Assembly (NCBI RefSeq): GCF_009870125.1 | Contig: NC_046680.1 | Coordinates: 8,060,001-8,124,000, forward strand | Origin: Drosophila pseudoobscura | Lineage: Eukaryota > Arthropoda > Insecta > Diptera > Drosophilidae | Reading direction: 5' to 3' | Length of the DNA: 64,000 bases | Shown: positions 1 to 10,915 of the stretch, one piece after another | Numbering within the stretch: the first letter of the stretch is position 1 | Layout: every line of letters begins with the position of its first letter | Made by a program: the position numbers and the translations under genes | Notes under the pieces: model-generated | What the model saw: the letters and a program-made list of their open reading frames with translations, nothing else | Databases searched by the model: none | Told to the model about the DNA's origin: nothing

Positions 1-48
1 GGTGGTCCCCCCGAAAAATATTAACCAGTATGGACCCTCGGGCCAAAT

Positions 49-1491
49 ATGGAGGCTAAGAAGGATGAAGCACGGGTTGGGATGTCAACCCAAACGTCGG
101 TGGAAAGCGTGACTGCTACCACCGGCGGGCACGGGGAGGAGCAGTCCTCTCTGCGTGTCGCCAGCGGTCACACCTCAGACTTGGCGGGAGCAGGCCAGGT
201 CAGTTGTAAAGCTACTGCCACAACAACAACAACAAAAACAACTCACTCCGTGCCCTGCAAGTTGAGCCGCACAGATGCCGTAGTCGATACAGACACGGAT
301 CTGGAGAGCGTGCTCTCTCTAAGCAGGACGGACGAAGAGAGCCTTCTCCGCTCGCCGGAACCAGGCACCAGCTCCCTGCGTAGGGAAGGGCCGAAGCGTT
401 CCAAGGAGGGGATGAAGGCCAAGGCGCAATACAAAGCGGCCCTCAACATAAAAAGCCGGCTGCAAGGCAAAGCAGACATCTCCCAGGAGGAGAAGGTCAA
501 GCTAGCCTGGGCCGAGCAGAGAGTAGAGGAGGGTCGGCTACACTATGCCCAGATGCCACAGATGAGGGCGTCGAATGGCGAATATGCCAATAAGGTGGAG
601 GAGATGATGGCCACCAAGAGGCAACGCTCGACTGAGAGTGCCATTAAGGACACTCCAGCGAGCAAGCGGCAACGCGGGCCCAGGAGTGCAGCCCCTCCAC
701 CGAAAGCGGCCAAGAAGCCGAAAGCGAAGGTCAGCGAGGTGACCAAACGACACCTGATCGTGGCACTCATTGACCGCAGCGAAGAAAACGGCAAGATGTC
801 AGCGGCACAGTGGAAGCTGGTGCACGCGCGTCTTGTCGACGCACTCTTTGCACAGATGGAGGAAGACCCCGCGGCCCCAATGCCCACGTTCGATGGTGCT
901 GGGTGGCTAAATGGGGTTAAGATCCTGAAGTGCAATGATGACCCAACCCTAAGGTGGCTGACGCGTACGGTCTGCCAACTGGAGGCGATGTGGGAGGGGG
1001 CCAAGCTGGAGGTTGTGGACCGGGAGCTTATCCCGTCCAAGCCTAAGGCGAAGGTACTCTTCCCCATCACGATCCAGGGGGACCGAGCGCTGAAGCTCCT
1101 TCAGCGGCAAAACGCGGACGTGCCAACGGCCGACTGGAGGATCCTACACATTGGTAGCCCACTACCCAACGAGGGGGGCCAGTGTGTGATCCTCCAAATA
1201 AACAAGGAAGCAGAGGATCTGCTATACCCCAAGTTCGGGAAGATGGCGTGGGGCATGGGTAGCGTCTACCTGCGCCTCAAAAAGCGCCACCCTGAGGACA
1301 AAGACGCGCATACCCTGCAGGCAGGCGAGGTGGAAAAGGACCTAGGTCTCGAGTCCATCGTGGAGGCCGCCCAGGGTCTTGCGCTTGAAGATGAAGAAGA
1401 GGAAGACGGTGACCTGACGCTGGTAGTCAACCCGTCAGGTGCAAGCGAGCCAGCCACCCATGCTGAGTGTGCTGCAGCTCAACTTGCATAA
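49..1491 (+). CDS. Retrotransposon ORF1, gag-like RNA-binding protein (480 aa)
   Basis: Starts at an ATG at 49. The N-terminal ~110 residues are Ser/Thr-rich and low complexity, with a run of Thr codons near residues 56-63. A charged, probably helical stretch follows (about 115-170), then a basic Pro/Lys-rich linker (about 205-235). Residues ~235-413 match the DUF4780-type region found in ORF1 proteins of LOA-like elements (conserved-looking LFPITIQG and WRILHIGS segments). The tail is acidic. No CCHC knuckle is visible, unlike the ORF1 of Jockey or I elements. The expected role is to coat element RNA and help target-primed reverse transcription. The reading frame is intact, which suggests a young copy. 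Confidence 0.82.
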   Translation: MEAKKDEARVGMSTQTSVESVTATTGGHGEEQSSLRVASGHTSDLAGAGQVSCKATATTTTTKTTHSVPCKLSRTDAVVDTDTDLESVLSLSRTDEESLLRSPEPGTSSLRREGPKRSKEGMKAKAQYKAALNIKSRLQGKADISQEEKVKLAWAEQRVEEGRLHYAQMPQMRASNGEYANKVEEMMATKRQRSTESAIKDTPASKRQRGPRSAAPPPKAAKKPKAKVSEVTKRHLIVALIDRSEENGKMSAAQWKLVHARLVDALFAQMEEDPAAPMPTFDGAGWLNGVKILKCNDDPTLRWLTRTVCQLEAMWEGAKLEVVDRELIPSKPKAKVLFPITIQGDRALKLLQRQNADVPTADWRILHIGSPLPNEGGQCVILQINKEAEDLLYPKFGKMAWGMGSVYLRLKKRHPEDKDAHTLQAGEVEKDLGLESIVEAAQGLALEDEEEEDGDLTLVVNPSGASEPATHAECAAAQLA

Positions 1492-4400
1492 AAGCAAGGT
1501 AGCGTCGGCGGAGCTCCTCATCGCCATGGAGCAAGGGCTCGCCGACATAGCTCTAGTCCAGGAGCCCTGGATTGCGACAGGCAATTCAGTGGCCGGACTA
1601 AAGTCCTCAAATCATAACCTGTTCTACTCAACATCGGTAAGCAGGAGCAGAACCGTCGTACTCGTACGAAAGGGAATCCATGCTTACCTTATGTCTCATT
1701 ACAGCACGGATGACCTGACGGTTGTGATGCTGGAAAGTGAGGAAAAGCGCCTTCTGGTGGCTTCCTGCTACATGGCTCACGACAGACCCGCACCACCCGA
1801 CGAACTCAGGAGCCTGGTGACAGAAGCCGGCACCAAAAACTATCAACTCGTCATCGGAACGGACGCCAACGCCCACCATAATGTGTGGGGAAGCACCGAC
1901 ATCAATGACAGAGGTGAGTCACTATTAGACTTTATACTAGCAACTAATCTATATATAGCAAACGTTGGGGAGGAGCACACCTTCGTAGGTCCGACCTCAT
2001 CTAACGTGCTAGACCTAACACTTGCAATGGGAAACAGTACTACGGTATCTAGCTGGAGGGTCCTCGATAGACCATCCTTCTCAGACCATAAGTACATTCA
2101 GTTCAAGTGCGAATTCAAACACCTTTCGAAGACAACAGTCTATAGAAACCCCCGGAACACAAACTGGGCAAAGTTTAAAAAGACAGTTACTTCGAAGCTC
2201 GCGAATCCGGGCTCAGTGAAATCCGCGGAGGATATAGAGAAGTCCCTAAGGACCCTATCCAACGAGCTACTGAACGCCTACCATGCATCGTGCAAACCCT
2301 CGAGAACGAAGAGGAGGTCCAAGCCACTCTGGTGGAACCGAGATCTCTCTCTCCAAAGGAACAACCTCAAGGAATTCTTCAAGATCGCCAAACAAGCGAA
2401 CGAGGAGATTGTCAATGAGGAATATAAAATCCTACTTAGGAGCTACAAGAAGGAAATACGTAAGGCACAAAGGAACTCGTGGAGAAACTTCTGCTCCAAC
2501 ATCGAGAAAGTGCCCGAAACCGCCAGGCTTCGGAAGCTGCTTTCAAAGCAGCCCACAGTACAGAGCCAACTAAAACTAGACAACGGACAGTGGACAGAGG
2601 GCAGCAAAGAAGCCCTAACAGCACTAATGGAGGCGCACTTCCCTGGATGCACCGAGGTCACTGACGCCAAGGAGCATCAGGACCTAGCAACCGAGGAACA
2701 CCACCCTCCAATAGGTCTGTTAACCACTAAGAGAATACACTGGGCCATAGACTCCTTCGCGGGCATAAAAGCACCAGGACTGGACGGGATATTCCCAGCC
2801 ATGATGCAGTTGACCAAAGAGGTTATCACCCCATGGCTCCTCGCAATATACTCAGCATGCCTAAGTACGGGCTATATCCCCATCCAATGGAGAACCTCGA
2901 GAGTTGTCTTCCTCCCTAAGGCAGGAAAGTGCAGCCACGTGAGTCCCAAGGACTACAGACCGATAAGCCTTACCTCCTTTATACTAAAAACACTAGAAAA
3001 GCTGTTGGATCTGCACATCAGGAACGAGGTAGAGGGACTGATGTCAACAAACCAACACGCCTACACTAAAGGGAAATCAGTGGAGACGGCACTACACTCG
3101 CTAGTAGCCACCATCGAGAGCGCCCTTCACAACAAAAAGTATGCTTTGGGAGCATTTGTGGACATCTCAGGAGCATTCAACAACGTGGCCACAACCGCAA
3201 TAACAAGTCGCCTAGAAGCGAATAACATACACCCTGCAATCAACGTCTGGATCAAAAACCTCCTAAGTTGCAGACGGGTGCAATCGGAGTGGGGCACTGC
3301 TTCCATGGTAAAGGGGGCACACAGAGGCACACCTCAGGGTGGAGTCCTGTCGCCACTACTGTGGAATCTGGTGGTCGACGACCTCATCAAGAGATTTGAA
3401 AGGAAGGCCCCAAAGATAACGGCTTATGCAGATGACATAAGCATACTTATTACGGGTGTATGTCCATCGACCCTCAGCTCCTTAATGGAACGTACACTCA
3501 GGGAGATACGTGAGTGGGCGGAAGAGGTAGGACTCAGTATCAACGCGGACAAGACGGACCTCATCCTCTTTACCAAGAGGTACAAGGTACCGATATGGAC
3601 CCCCCCGAAAATTGACCAAACTAGGCTGACCCCAAAATCACAGGTGAAATACCTAGGCACAGTACTGGACAGCAAGCTGGCATGGAGGCCCAATGTAGTG
3701 GAAAGGGTGAAGAAGGCTACCATTGCGCTTTATGCATCCAAGAAGATGCTCAGCAGCACATGGGGCCTGTCACCTGCTCTAATGCACTGGATCTACATCT
3801 CGGTGGTGCGACCAACTCTGCTGTATGGAGCCTTAGTGTGGTGGCAGGCTACTGAAAAGAAGACATACCATAAGCTTATGGAGAAGACTCAGCGACAGGC
3901 TCTGCTCTGTATTACAGGGGCGCTGAGGTCAACCCCAACAAAAGCACTCGAAACCATACTCGGAATCGACCCCCTGGACATTCAAGCTCGCCTGATTGCG
4001 GGAAAGGCAGCACAACGCCTCATAGCATCAGGAAATCTATCGCCACAAGGATACGGGCATAGTTCAATCGGCAGGGAAATGACCAGATCAACTGACTACA
4101 TGACCCCCCAAACTTGCCTTGACGTCAAAACAATCACATCTCTGGGACCTGAAGACTGGAAGATTGGAAGGGACCAAACTGAGCACCTCAATATATACAC
4201 AGACGGCTCCAAGATGGACGGAGGAGTAGGAGCGGGCCTATACTGCACAGACCCCGTGATAAGGCTGTCGTATAAGCTACCCGACCCATGCAGCATATTC
4301 CAGGCAGAAGTTTTTGCCATCGGGAAAGCAGCGGAGGTCGCTCTCCGCACAGAACGAACACACGATGCGGTCAACCTATTCGTCGACAGCCAAGCGGCGA

Positions 4401-5044
4401 TAAGATCCATGCAGTCGTCCGTGGTCAGTTCCAGAAGTGTCTTGGCGAGCAGGGAGGCATTAGACATCCTAAGCACGACAAAGACAGTGCGGATCTATTG
4501 GGTTCCCAGCCACCAGGGCATCGAAGGAAACGAAGCGGCGGACGTACTAGCTAAGGAAGGCGTCGGGCTGGAGAATAGGAGAACCGAGAACGTGCCTGTC
4601 TCCCTCAGAACGCTGCAAGGCGATCTAGAGAAGCAGGCTAGAGCACAGACTGATAGCAGGTGGAGGAGTACCACCACCTGCAGAACCTCGAAGATAATGT
4701 GCAAGGAGCGCAACGAGAAACTTAGCCACTACCTACTGCACCTACCACGAAAGGACTGCAGACTGATGGTGGGAATACTAACAGGTCACTGTCTGGCTGC
4801 TGCACATGCAGCAAAGCTAGGCATCACCAACAGAGACAGTTGCAGGAAATGTGAGGAACCTGGGGCGATCGAAACCCTGGAACATCTCATCTGCAACTGT
4901 CCGGCTCTCTCAAGGGCAAGGAGGAGATACCTGGGCGCCCCAGTGTTGGCATCACTGGAAGATGCCTCCAAAAGGACGCCTCAGGAACTGCTGGCCTATG
5001 CTAAAAACACCTCGATTCTCGGGGACTTTTTAAAACCACATTAA
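1460..5044 (+). CDS. Retrotransposon ORF2: AP endonuclease, reverse transcriptase, RNase H (1194 aa)
   Basis: I chose the ATG at 1460; a GTG 21 nt upstream is open but unlikely. It overlaps ORF1 by 32 nt in the +1 frame. Domains in order: an APE-type endonuclease with E35 in VQEPW, D135 in GTDANAHH and the SDH pair D209-H210; a reverse transcriptase with motif A FVDISGAF (about 566-573) and the catalytic YADD box (656-659); a type I RNase H with D915 (YTDGS), E950 (FQAEV), D976 (FVDSQ) and a WVPSHQG motif; and a C-terminal Cys/His knuckle starting C1128-x2-C1131 with a later H and C. All catalytic residues I can locate are present and no stop interrupts the frame. The product nicks target DNA and copies element RNA there. 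Confidence 0.88.
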   Translation: MLSVLQLNLHKSKVASAELLIAMEQGLADIALVQEPWIATGNSVAGLKSSNHNLFYSTSVSRSRTVVLVRKGIHAYLMSHYSTDDLTVVMLESEEKRLLVASCYMAHDRPAPPDELRSLVTEAGTKNYQLVIGTDANAHHNVWGSTDINDRGESLLDFILATNLYIANVGEEHTFVGPTSSNVLDLTLAMGNSTTVSSWRVLDRPSFSDHKYIQFKCEFKHLSKTTVYRNPRNTNWAKFKKTVTSKLANPGSVKSAEDIEKSLRTLSNELLNAYHASCKPSRTKRRSKPLWWNRDLSLQRNNLKEFFKIAKQANEEIVNEEYKILLRSYKKEIRKAQRNSWRNFCSNIEKVPETARLRKLLSKQPTVQSQLKLDNGQWTEGSKEALTALMEAHFPGCTEVTDAKEHQDLATEEHHPPIGLLTTKRIHWAIDSFAGIKAPGLDGIFPAMMQLTKEVITPWLLAIYSACLSTGYIPIQWRTSRVVFLPKAGKCSHVSPKDYRPISLTSFILKTLEKLLDLHIRNEVEGLMSTNQHAYTKGKSVETALHSLVATIESALHNKKYALGAFVDISGAFNNVATTAITSRLEANNIHPAINVWIKNLLSCRRVQSEWGTASMVKGAHRGTPQGGVLSPLLWNLVVDDLIKRFERKAPKITAYADDISILITGVCPSTLSSLMERTLREIREWAEEVGLSINADKTDLILFTKRYKVPIWTPPKIDQTRLTPKSQVKYLGTVLDSKLAWRPNVVERVKKATIALYASKKMLSSTWGLSPALMHWIYISVVRPTLLYGALVWWQATEKKTYHKLMEKTQRQALLCITGALRSTPTKALETILGIDPLDIQARLIAGKAAQRLIASGNLSPQGYGHSSIGREMTRSTDYMTPQTCLDVKTITSLGPEDWKIGRDQTEHLNIYTDGSKMDGGVGAGLYCTDPVIRLSYKLPDPCSIFQAEVFAIGKAAEVALRTERTHDAVNLFVDSQAAIRSMQSSVVSSRSVLASREALDILSTTKTVRIYWVPSHQGIEGNEAADVLAKEGVGLENRRTENVPVSLRTLQGDLEKQARAQTDSRWRSTTTCRTSKIMCKERNEKLSHYLLHLPRKDCRLMVGILTGHCLAAAHAAKLGITNRDSCRKCEEPGAIETLEHLICNCPALSRARRRYLGAPVLASLEDASKRTPQELLAYAKNTSILGDFLKPH

Positions 5045-5553
5045 CACTCCCGCGACGGTTCATACACCCCCCCATCCGGATAACTAAGGGCCATATTGGC
5101 CTATGCGCGGCCCCGCTGAGGGCCGTCCGGGTTAACCTAACCTAATATTATATCTTCACTAGGGAAAAAGCCTCTTACCCACTCGCTTAGCTTCAGCGCC
5201 AGCGCCTCTTTATATGAGAGGTATACGGTATAGTGAAAATATATTTTCCGCATTATTAAAAGTGTCAAAACCCCGTCGGAATATTAACAGTACTCGTAAA
5301 ATCGAACACATTTATTTCATTTTTTGTTTGCGTACTCTTGGCATTATAAATATTACCTAGAGGAAGCACCGAACCAAATCCATTAGAATAATCTTGTTAC
5401 CAGCTCTGCCTCCGGCCAAGATCTAGTCTTCGGAAGAATTCGGATACACTCTCTCGTCCGTTGACCGCAAATTTCGACTGGAAATGAATCCCAGGGAATA
5501 CTGATATATCCCTATTGACCTATTGTCTGTATCTCTCTTTCTCTCTTATATTT

Positions 5554-5763
5554 CTATCTAAAAAGTTCTCTTAATTTACCGTTGTTTGTGATCTCCTTGG
5601 TGGCCTGGATCTTCTCAATTAGATTCTCCAAACGCGAACTGGGTCCGCGATAAAGCATTTTTAGGGCCATCATATCATGGCATAGTCTCGATAAATTTTC
5701 CAAATCAATTTTAAACAAAATTTCACTAACAATTTTCACTAAGTCAACGCGGCACTTGGTCAC
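5554..5763 (-). pseudogene. Orphan short ORF with coding-like composition, no ATG in frame
   Basis: The minus strand encodes 69 residues of high complexity, rich in Leu/Ile/Glu/Lys, with a helix-like pattern (for example [15 protein letters not shown]). I do not recognise a family. The frame opens with GTG, and an in-frame stop lies 12 nt further upstream. An ATG about 27 nt upstream is in another frame and terminates after 13 codons. If the two frames were once one, a single-base indel has broken it. It could be a fragment of a gene dispersed near the retrotransposon, a relic exon, or chance. Confidence is low. Confidence 0.25.
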
Positions 5764-7476
5764 TTTTCTGCTTCACTCGAGGCATTAAATGTTAATGACT
5801 TTTCCAACGACTAACGCTTTGGCTGGCACCAAAGGATCGCACTTTGTTGTTGTTGGGGGGATTTTCTTGTTGTTGCTGTGGTTTTATTTTCTCTGCTGTG
5901 TTGTTTTTGTCGCGCCGACGCACCACGAAGGACGTCCAATTGCCGCGAGCACCAAAATTGTACTAAAATCAGAGCCGCCGCAGAGCCCGGGTCTGGGTCT
6001 GGGCCACCGAGCGTCCAAAAGGCCGAGCCGAGAGCAGCGGGCGTCGTCGACGACGATGTCGAGACCAAAACGCCTATAAAAAGCGATAACTAGGCGAACT
6101 GGTTCTCGTGCGTGTCGGTGTGGCAGTGTGCTTGTGTGTGGCTGGGATGAGAATCCCAAAAGGCACACTATACACACTCACACACACACTCGGAGAAAAA
6201 AAGGCGTCGGCGTCGCTGTCGTCACGACAAATGAGAAGCAACAGAGAAAGCAATTTAAATGGCGCCCCCACCCCACCCCCACACAGACACACGCACAGCG
6301 AGAGGAGAGGCGTAATGCTCGAACAGGAGTGTGAGAGAGCAAGCTGATAAGCTCTTTACATAAGCACCACACACTGCTACCAGAGCGAGACGCAGCGAGC
6401 GTCATAGAGCGAGAGAGCGTGCGTGCACTGGTGTTGGTGCCGTGGCATATACTCGAACACTAATGAGGAGGGGGCTGGCAAAAGGCGGAGCAAAAGGCAT
6501 TCCCGCTGCTGTGGTGCAGTGGCTCATTTCACCTGGAGCTTCGGGGCGACTAATGGGAAGAGGATGGAACGAGGGAGGAGGAGGGGTACAGAAAGCGCTG
6601 ATACATTTTATATATGTTATTATTTTATTTATTTGCTCATAGCAAATTTAATTTAACTAAAATGTCAGACGATGAGGCTTGGCCACTTTTCTTTTATGTG
6701 TAATCTCCGTTTTTCACTGTTTATTCAATTTGAGGATACCAATCTTCCTCCAGCAAAAATTAAATTGAATATATTTTGCAGGAAAAGTATTTAGAAATTA
6801 TTCAGGTAATATAGGGACTTGGAAATTACGACAATGATACCAGTAGATAGTACATCCCAAGGCATTCTGTGAACGTTCCTCCAGAAAACCTTTTTGGTTT
6901 CAATTAAATACTTGAACAAAATATAAAAATGTGTTCCTGGAACATCTTGCTAATTCAATCTACCAAAAATTAATAAAACATTATGTCCACATTTAACATA
7001 GTATTCAAGAAAAAGGCCTTCCGCTATATTGGCTTGAGGTTATTTCAAAATCAATTAAAACGCAGTCTTAAATCTGTAAAAGAAGGCATAAAACGTTGCT
7101 ATTTGTCCCCTTTCCATAAGAAGGCAATTAAAACATCCCAATCAAAGGTTTTCTATTTTTATTTTCGCAGGATATGTTTGGGATCAATTCAAGGCTCTGG
7201 GAGCTCTTAACCTCTTCCAACCTATTTTCGTGTAAATGTCAATTGCCAACGGGGAAAAACATGACCACAGTCGAAACAACCATACAAGAAACAATTGCGG
7301 AAAAAAGTTAAATGACACAAAATGTCACGAAGGAAGCAAAAAAAAAAAAGAAAGCCAAATGATGGAAAACATGTATAAGCCATTAGCTCGGCCACGTCTA
7401 TGTGGCAAACGGAAATGTTGCAAAAATGAATCCGTACACATGCAGATTCTGACAGGAGAGGATATCACAGTAGAGT

Positions 7477-7496
7477 AAAGGAAAGGAAAGGAAAGG
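7477..7496. repeat. (AAAGG)4 microsatellite
   Basis: Four perfect pentamer copies within the intron; purine-only on this strand. Confidence 0.9.
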
Positions 7497-9034
7497 ACAA
7501 CAATGGACCGGGATACAACGGGAAAGGACTGGGCCAAGGAGAGAGCTGCAGCAAACGCGTCACTAAAAGCCAAATTAATTATGCATGCAACGGCAGCCTG
7601 TGATATTGGGGGCAGGCTATTCCCCATTCTACAGCCCCCCAGCAAAGTGCAGCAAAAAAAGTTTGAGGTTTTGGATGGAACTGTCAGCAGCAGAGAGTGC
7701 CGTGCTGTCTCCTCCTGCACTCCCTCTCCTTCTGAATCCCCCCATAAAACTATCAAGGCAATTAAAAAATCACTTTTCACTAGTTTGCCCTCAACGCTAC
7801 TTCTGTTGCCCTCCCTTCCCCCTCCCCTCCCCGTCCACGTTGCACTGGTGGCTTTTAGTTTTGTGTCGGTTTTTTCTTGTGGCTGTCGTAGTGCTGCTCT
7901 CCCATTGGTCTCTGCTTTCGCCAGCCAATGCGCATGCCTCGCACGAAAGTATATAGAAAGAGATGGCTATCGACGAAGCTGTCAATTCGTGTTTCTCGAC
8001 ATTGGGTTTGGGCTTGTTTGTGTCTTTATTTGTTAATTGTTTTACGATGTGGTTGTTGTTTGTGCCTCAAAGTTCGTTGTTTCAGTCTTTGGTTTGAGGT
8101 TGGAACTGCCATGAGTTTCCATGGGTTTCTCTGAAGTTAGTTCGGAGTCTAGTTTAGGATGGTATTTTTAAAAGATAAATCACACATTTAAACAAACTTT
8201 TTAGTTGAGATTCTTTTAATTGAGTTTTCAAACTTCAATTGCATTACAAATTAAATTTTTAATTTCATTACTTTGAATCTTTTTGTAGATTGGGTAGATA
8301 ATTCTTTATGGATATATTAATGAATAAAGATATTTAAAGTGGATTAAATATAGACGGAATTGTTGCCTAAAAGCTTGTGTTTTTATCTTTGGCATTTATG
8401 TATGTATGTATAATGGATTTCTAGTGCAAAATCAGGTGAGGCCCCACTATCAATCCATGTCGCATTTCCAAACATGGAAAATTCCATGTCCCACTGAAAA
8501 GTTCAATTACAAATACATTCAATTAGCTGAAACCCCTTGAAATCAAAAGACGACTTAACCTCTGACCTCTGTCAGTGAAAACTTTTCCTCAAATCGAAAT
8601 GGAAGTCCCAACTCAAACAGAAAAAACCCACAAATATCATGAATTTATCATCAACAATCCCAAAGATCATTTTTCAATTAAAGTTAATCTTCGCCTTCTG
8701 CATAATTAATGCGCGAACAAGAGGAAAGTTTTTCCGGCCGGCAACAATTTTCCTAATTGCAACAAGAAATAACACAAAACAGAATACAGATTTCCAATTT
8801 TGAAATTTTAATTGTCCTTAGATGTTCTTTTTTCAGCCTGTTTTCAGGGGTGTGGGGTGGAGGGCCAGGGGATGGGGAAGAGACACGTTGAATCCTGTTG
8901 AAAAATCAACTTTCGGCTGAAAAATTCTAAAAGGTCTCTCTGCTACTCATCCCACAGCCGGTGTTAATTACAATTGAGTGACAGTTTTCCGACAGGCCAC
9001 GACAAGTGCTGGAAAATGGTGATGGAGGGTGTTC

Positions 9035-9060
9035 GGGTGGTTGGGTGGTTGGGTGGTTGG
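9035..9060 (+). repeat. GGTTGGGT minisatellite
   Basis: Three near-perfect copies of an 8-bp unit, G-rich on the + strand, with several GGG and GG tracts that could stack. Confidence 0.85.
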
Positions 9061-10886
9061 ACTTGGCTGCCAGGTTGCGTGGTGGGTTGAAAGGGTGTCC
9101 GCACAGGTAAGTTGTGTCGCCCAGCCTTGGTCCTTGATCCTTTTCCGTTTGGTCCCGTGCATTTTTAATGCGCGGCTAATGCAAAGTCAGCCAAAACTTT
9201 TCACTGAGATTTGCAGTTGGTCAACAGATTGTGGAGCGGACCAAAGGACCACAGCACTGAACGACCTCGCCTCATGTGTCACGTCACTCGTCCTTGATAT
9301 GTGCTGACAGCCAAAGGGTTTCGGCTTGGCTGGCGCCCTCATACATAATAGATAAATTATAAAAATATATGCACTACATGGGAGCAGAGAAGTGGGAGGA
9401 GGAGGAGGACCTGTCATTGTCCTGCCAGCCAAAGTGTCCTTTTGTTTCAGCGCATTTTAAATGAGCCACTTCCAGGTCCACTCTCCGAAAAAGTCACTCA
9501 AATTGTCACTTTGATGTCCTGACAGCTGCCCAGCATTCGACCCCAGACCCTCAGTGCCATCCAAACTCCGAGTCCGAGGTCCGTGTGTCTCCATAGATTT
9601 CCATCTCCCGGCACTGATCTCATTCCCATGCAAACTGCACAATTAATCAGACGGTTGAGGCCTCATTTAATTAGAGCCCGATACCCGAACCCGATCCCGA
9701 ATTTGGTGGTCAAGTCCAGGCAAAAAAAAAGGTTTACACTTGTCACAATATATTTATAATTTTTCTAATGAGCCTTGACACAATTTGTGGACTGACTCAA
9801 GGGTATGGAGAGGCTGGACGATGGACGATTGTTGTTTCAATAAAGAGATATCTCGTAATCAAACTTTTGGAGATTGCGTTCAATATCTTCTTTAATTTTC
9901 TATAATGGAACCATAGCTAACTGTCCTGGAATTTTCTCTTAGTCTATCTAACCATATGAGGGTCACGAATGTAGCATCTCCTTTAAAACACTCTCTTCCT
10001 TGCCGGTGGCCCTTCCACAATATTCAGCTTATCGAGCACTCGGAACCCAACAGGGCATCACTCCCCATACATTAGGGACAACTTTTAGACATATTTACCA
10101 AACAAATAATTATCCCGATAATCTGATTGTGATGCTGAACCCGTGATGCATTGTCAAGTCATGCCCGTTCAGTGGGTCATAATGATGATCCTTTTGAATT
10201 GCATCACAGACAGGTCTCGATGCGATCTCGGCGAGGTTTCTCAATGAAAAATGAAGTCAAGTGGGATTCTCAATGGAGTGCTAGGGATTTGTCTCAATCG
10301 TGATCGAGGCGCTGACACAAATCAATCAACACACGGAGACAGCCACCAGGTAGAGGCCCTGATCGGACTGGAACTGTCTCTGGACTACAGTCTGGGTCTG
10401 GCTCTGGCTCTTGCTCTGGCACTGGGATCTTGATCGACTGTCAGGGCTAATGATGGGTCTGGCGACGTGTCGGGTGCGTCCTGCGGTGGCTGACTCCACG
10501 CCTCCCTCTAAACATTGTTTTGAAAAGGGTTTCAAATCGATTTTTGTGTGCCTTGATTGACGCTCTGCCTGACCGACCATAATTGACTTTCGCACCTGTT
10601 TTTCTCCATCTCTCTGTATCTGAAAACCCATTCAACCGCAGAGGCTCGGTGTGAGCTGTGGGGGTTTTATTAGGGGGATTTTGGGGGCAGCTCGACAGCG
10701 GCACGTGCTGCAAGTTTTGTGGCTTAGACTGGGGGCAAGACTGGGAGAACAATGCCCCACTCAGAGGCAGTCGGACAGCTGCCTCGGCTAAACGGTACTT
10801 GAGCATCGAGCGAGGTACGCGTGCCACAACCGCCATAAACGGAGGGGTCCGACGGCGACCATCAACAAATTGAAATGCATCGCAGG

Positions 10887-10915
10887 GGCAGTGGCAGTGG
10901 CAGTGGCAGTGGCAG
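10887..10915. repeat. (GGCAGT)n hexamer repeat
   Basis: Nearly five perfect copies of a hexamer in intronic DNA. Confidence 0.88.

Larger units (their letters stand above)
1..5144 (+). mobile_element. LOA-clade non-LTR retrotransposon (LINE), apparently intact
   Basis: Two long overlapping ORFs encode a gag-like protein and an endonuclease-RT-RNase H polyprotein. That order, with a C-terminal RNase H and a Cys/His knuckle, is typical of the LOA clade (Loa, Bilbo, TRIM, Baggins) and also of the I clade; I favour LOA because ORF1 has the DUF4780-like region and no zinc knuckles. The 3' UTR after 5044 is about 100 nt and ends around a short CTAAC repeat near 5133-5144, with no clear poly(A) tail. 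Only 48 nt precede ORF1, so the true 5' end may lie outside the window, and I could not define a target-site duplication. The element runs antisense to the minus-strand gene whose exons lie at 15-28 kb. Confidence 0.85.

Noticed and set aside
6073..6080. TATA-like box CTATAAAA on the + strand
   Set aside because: No initiator or downstream gene could be tied to it.
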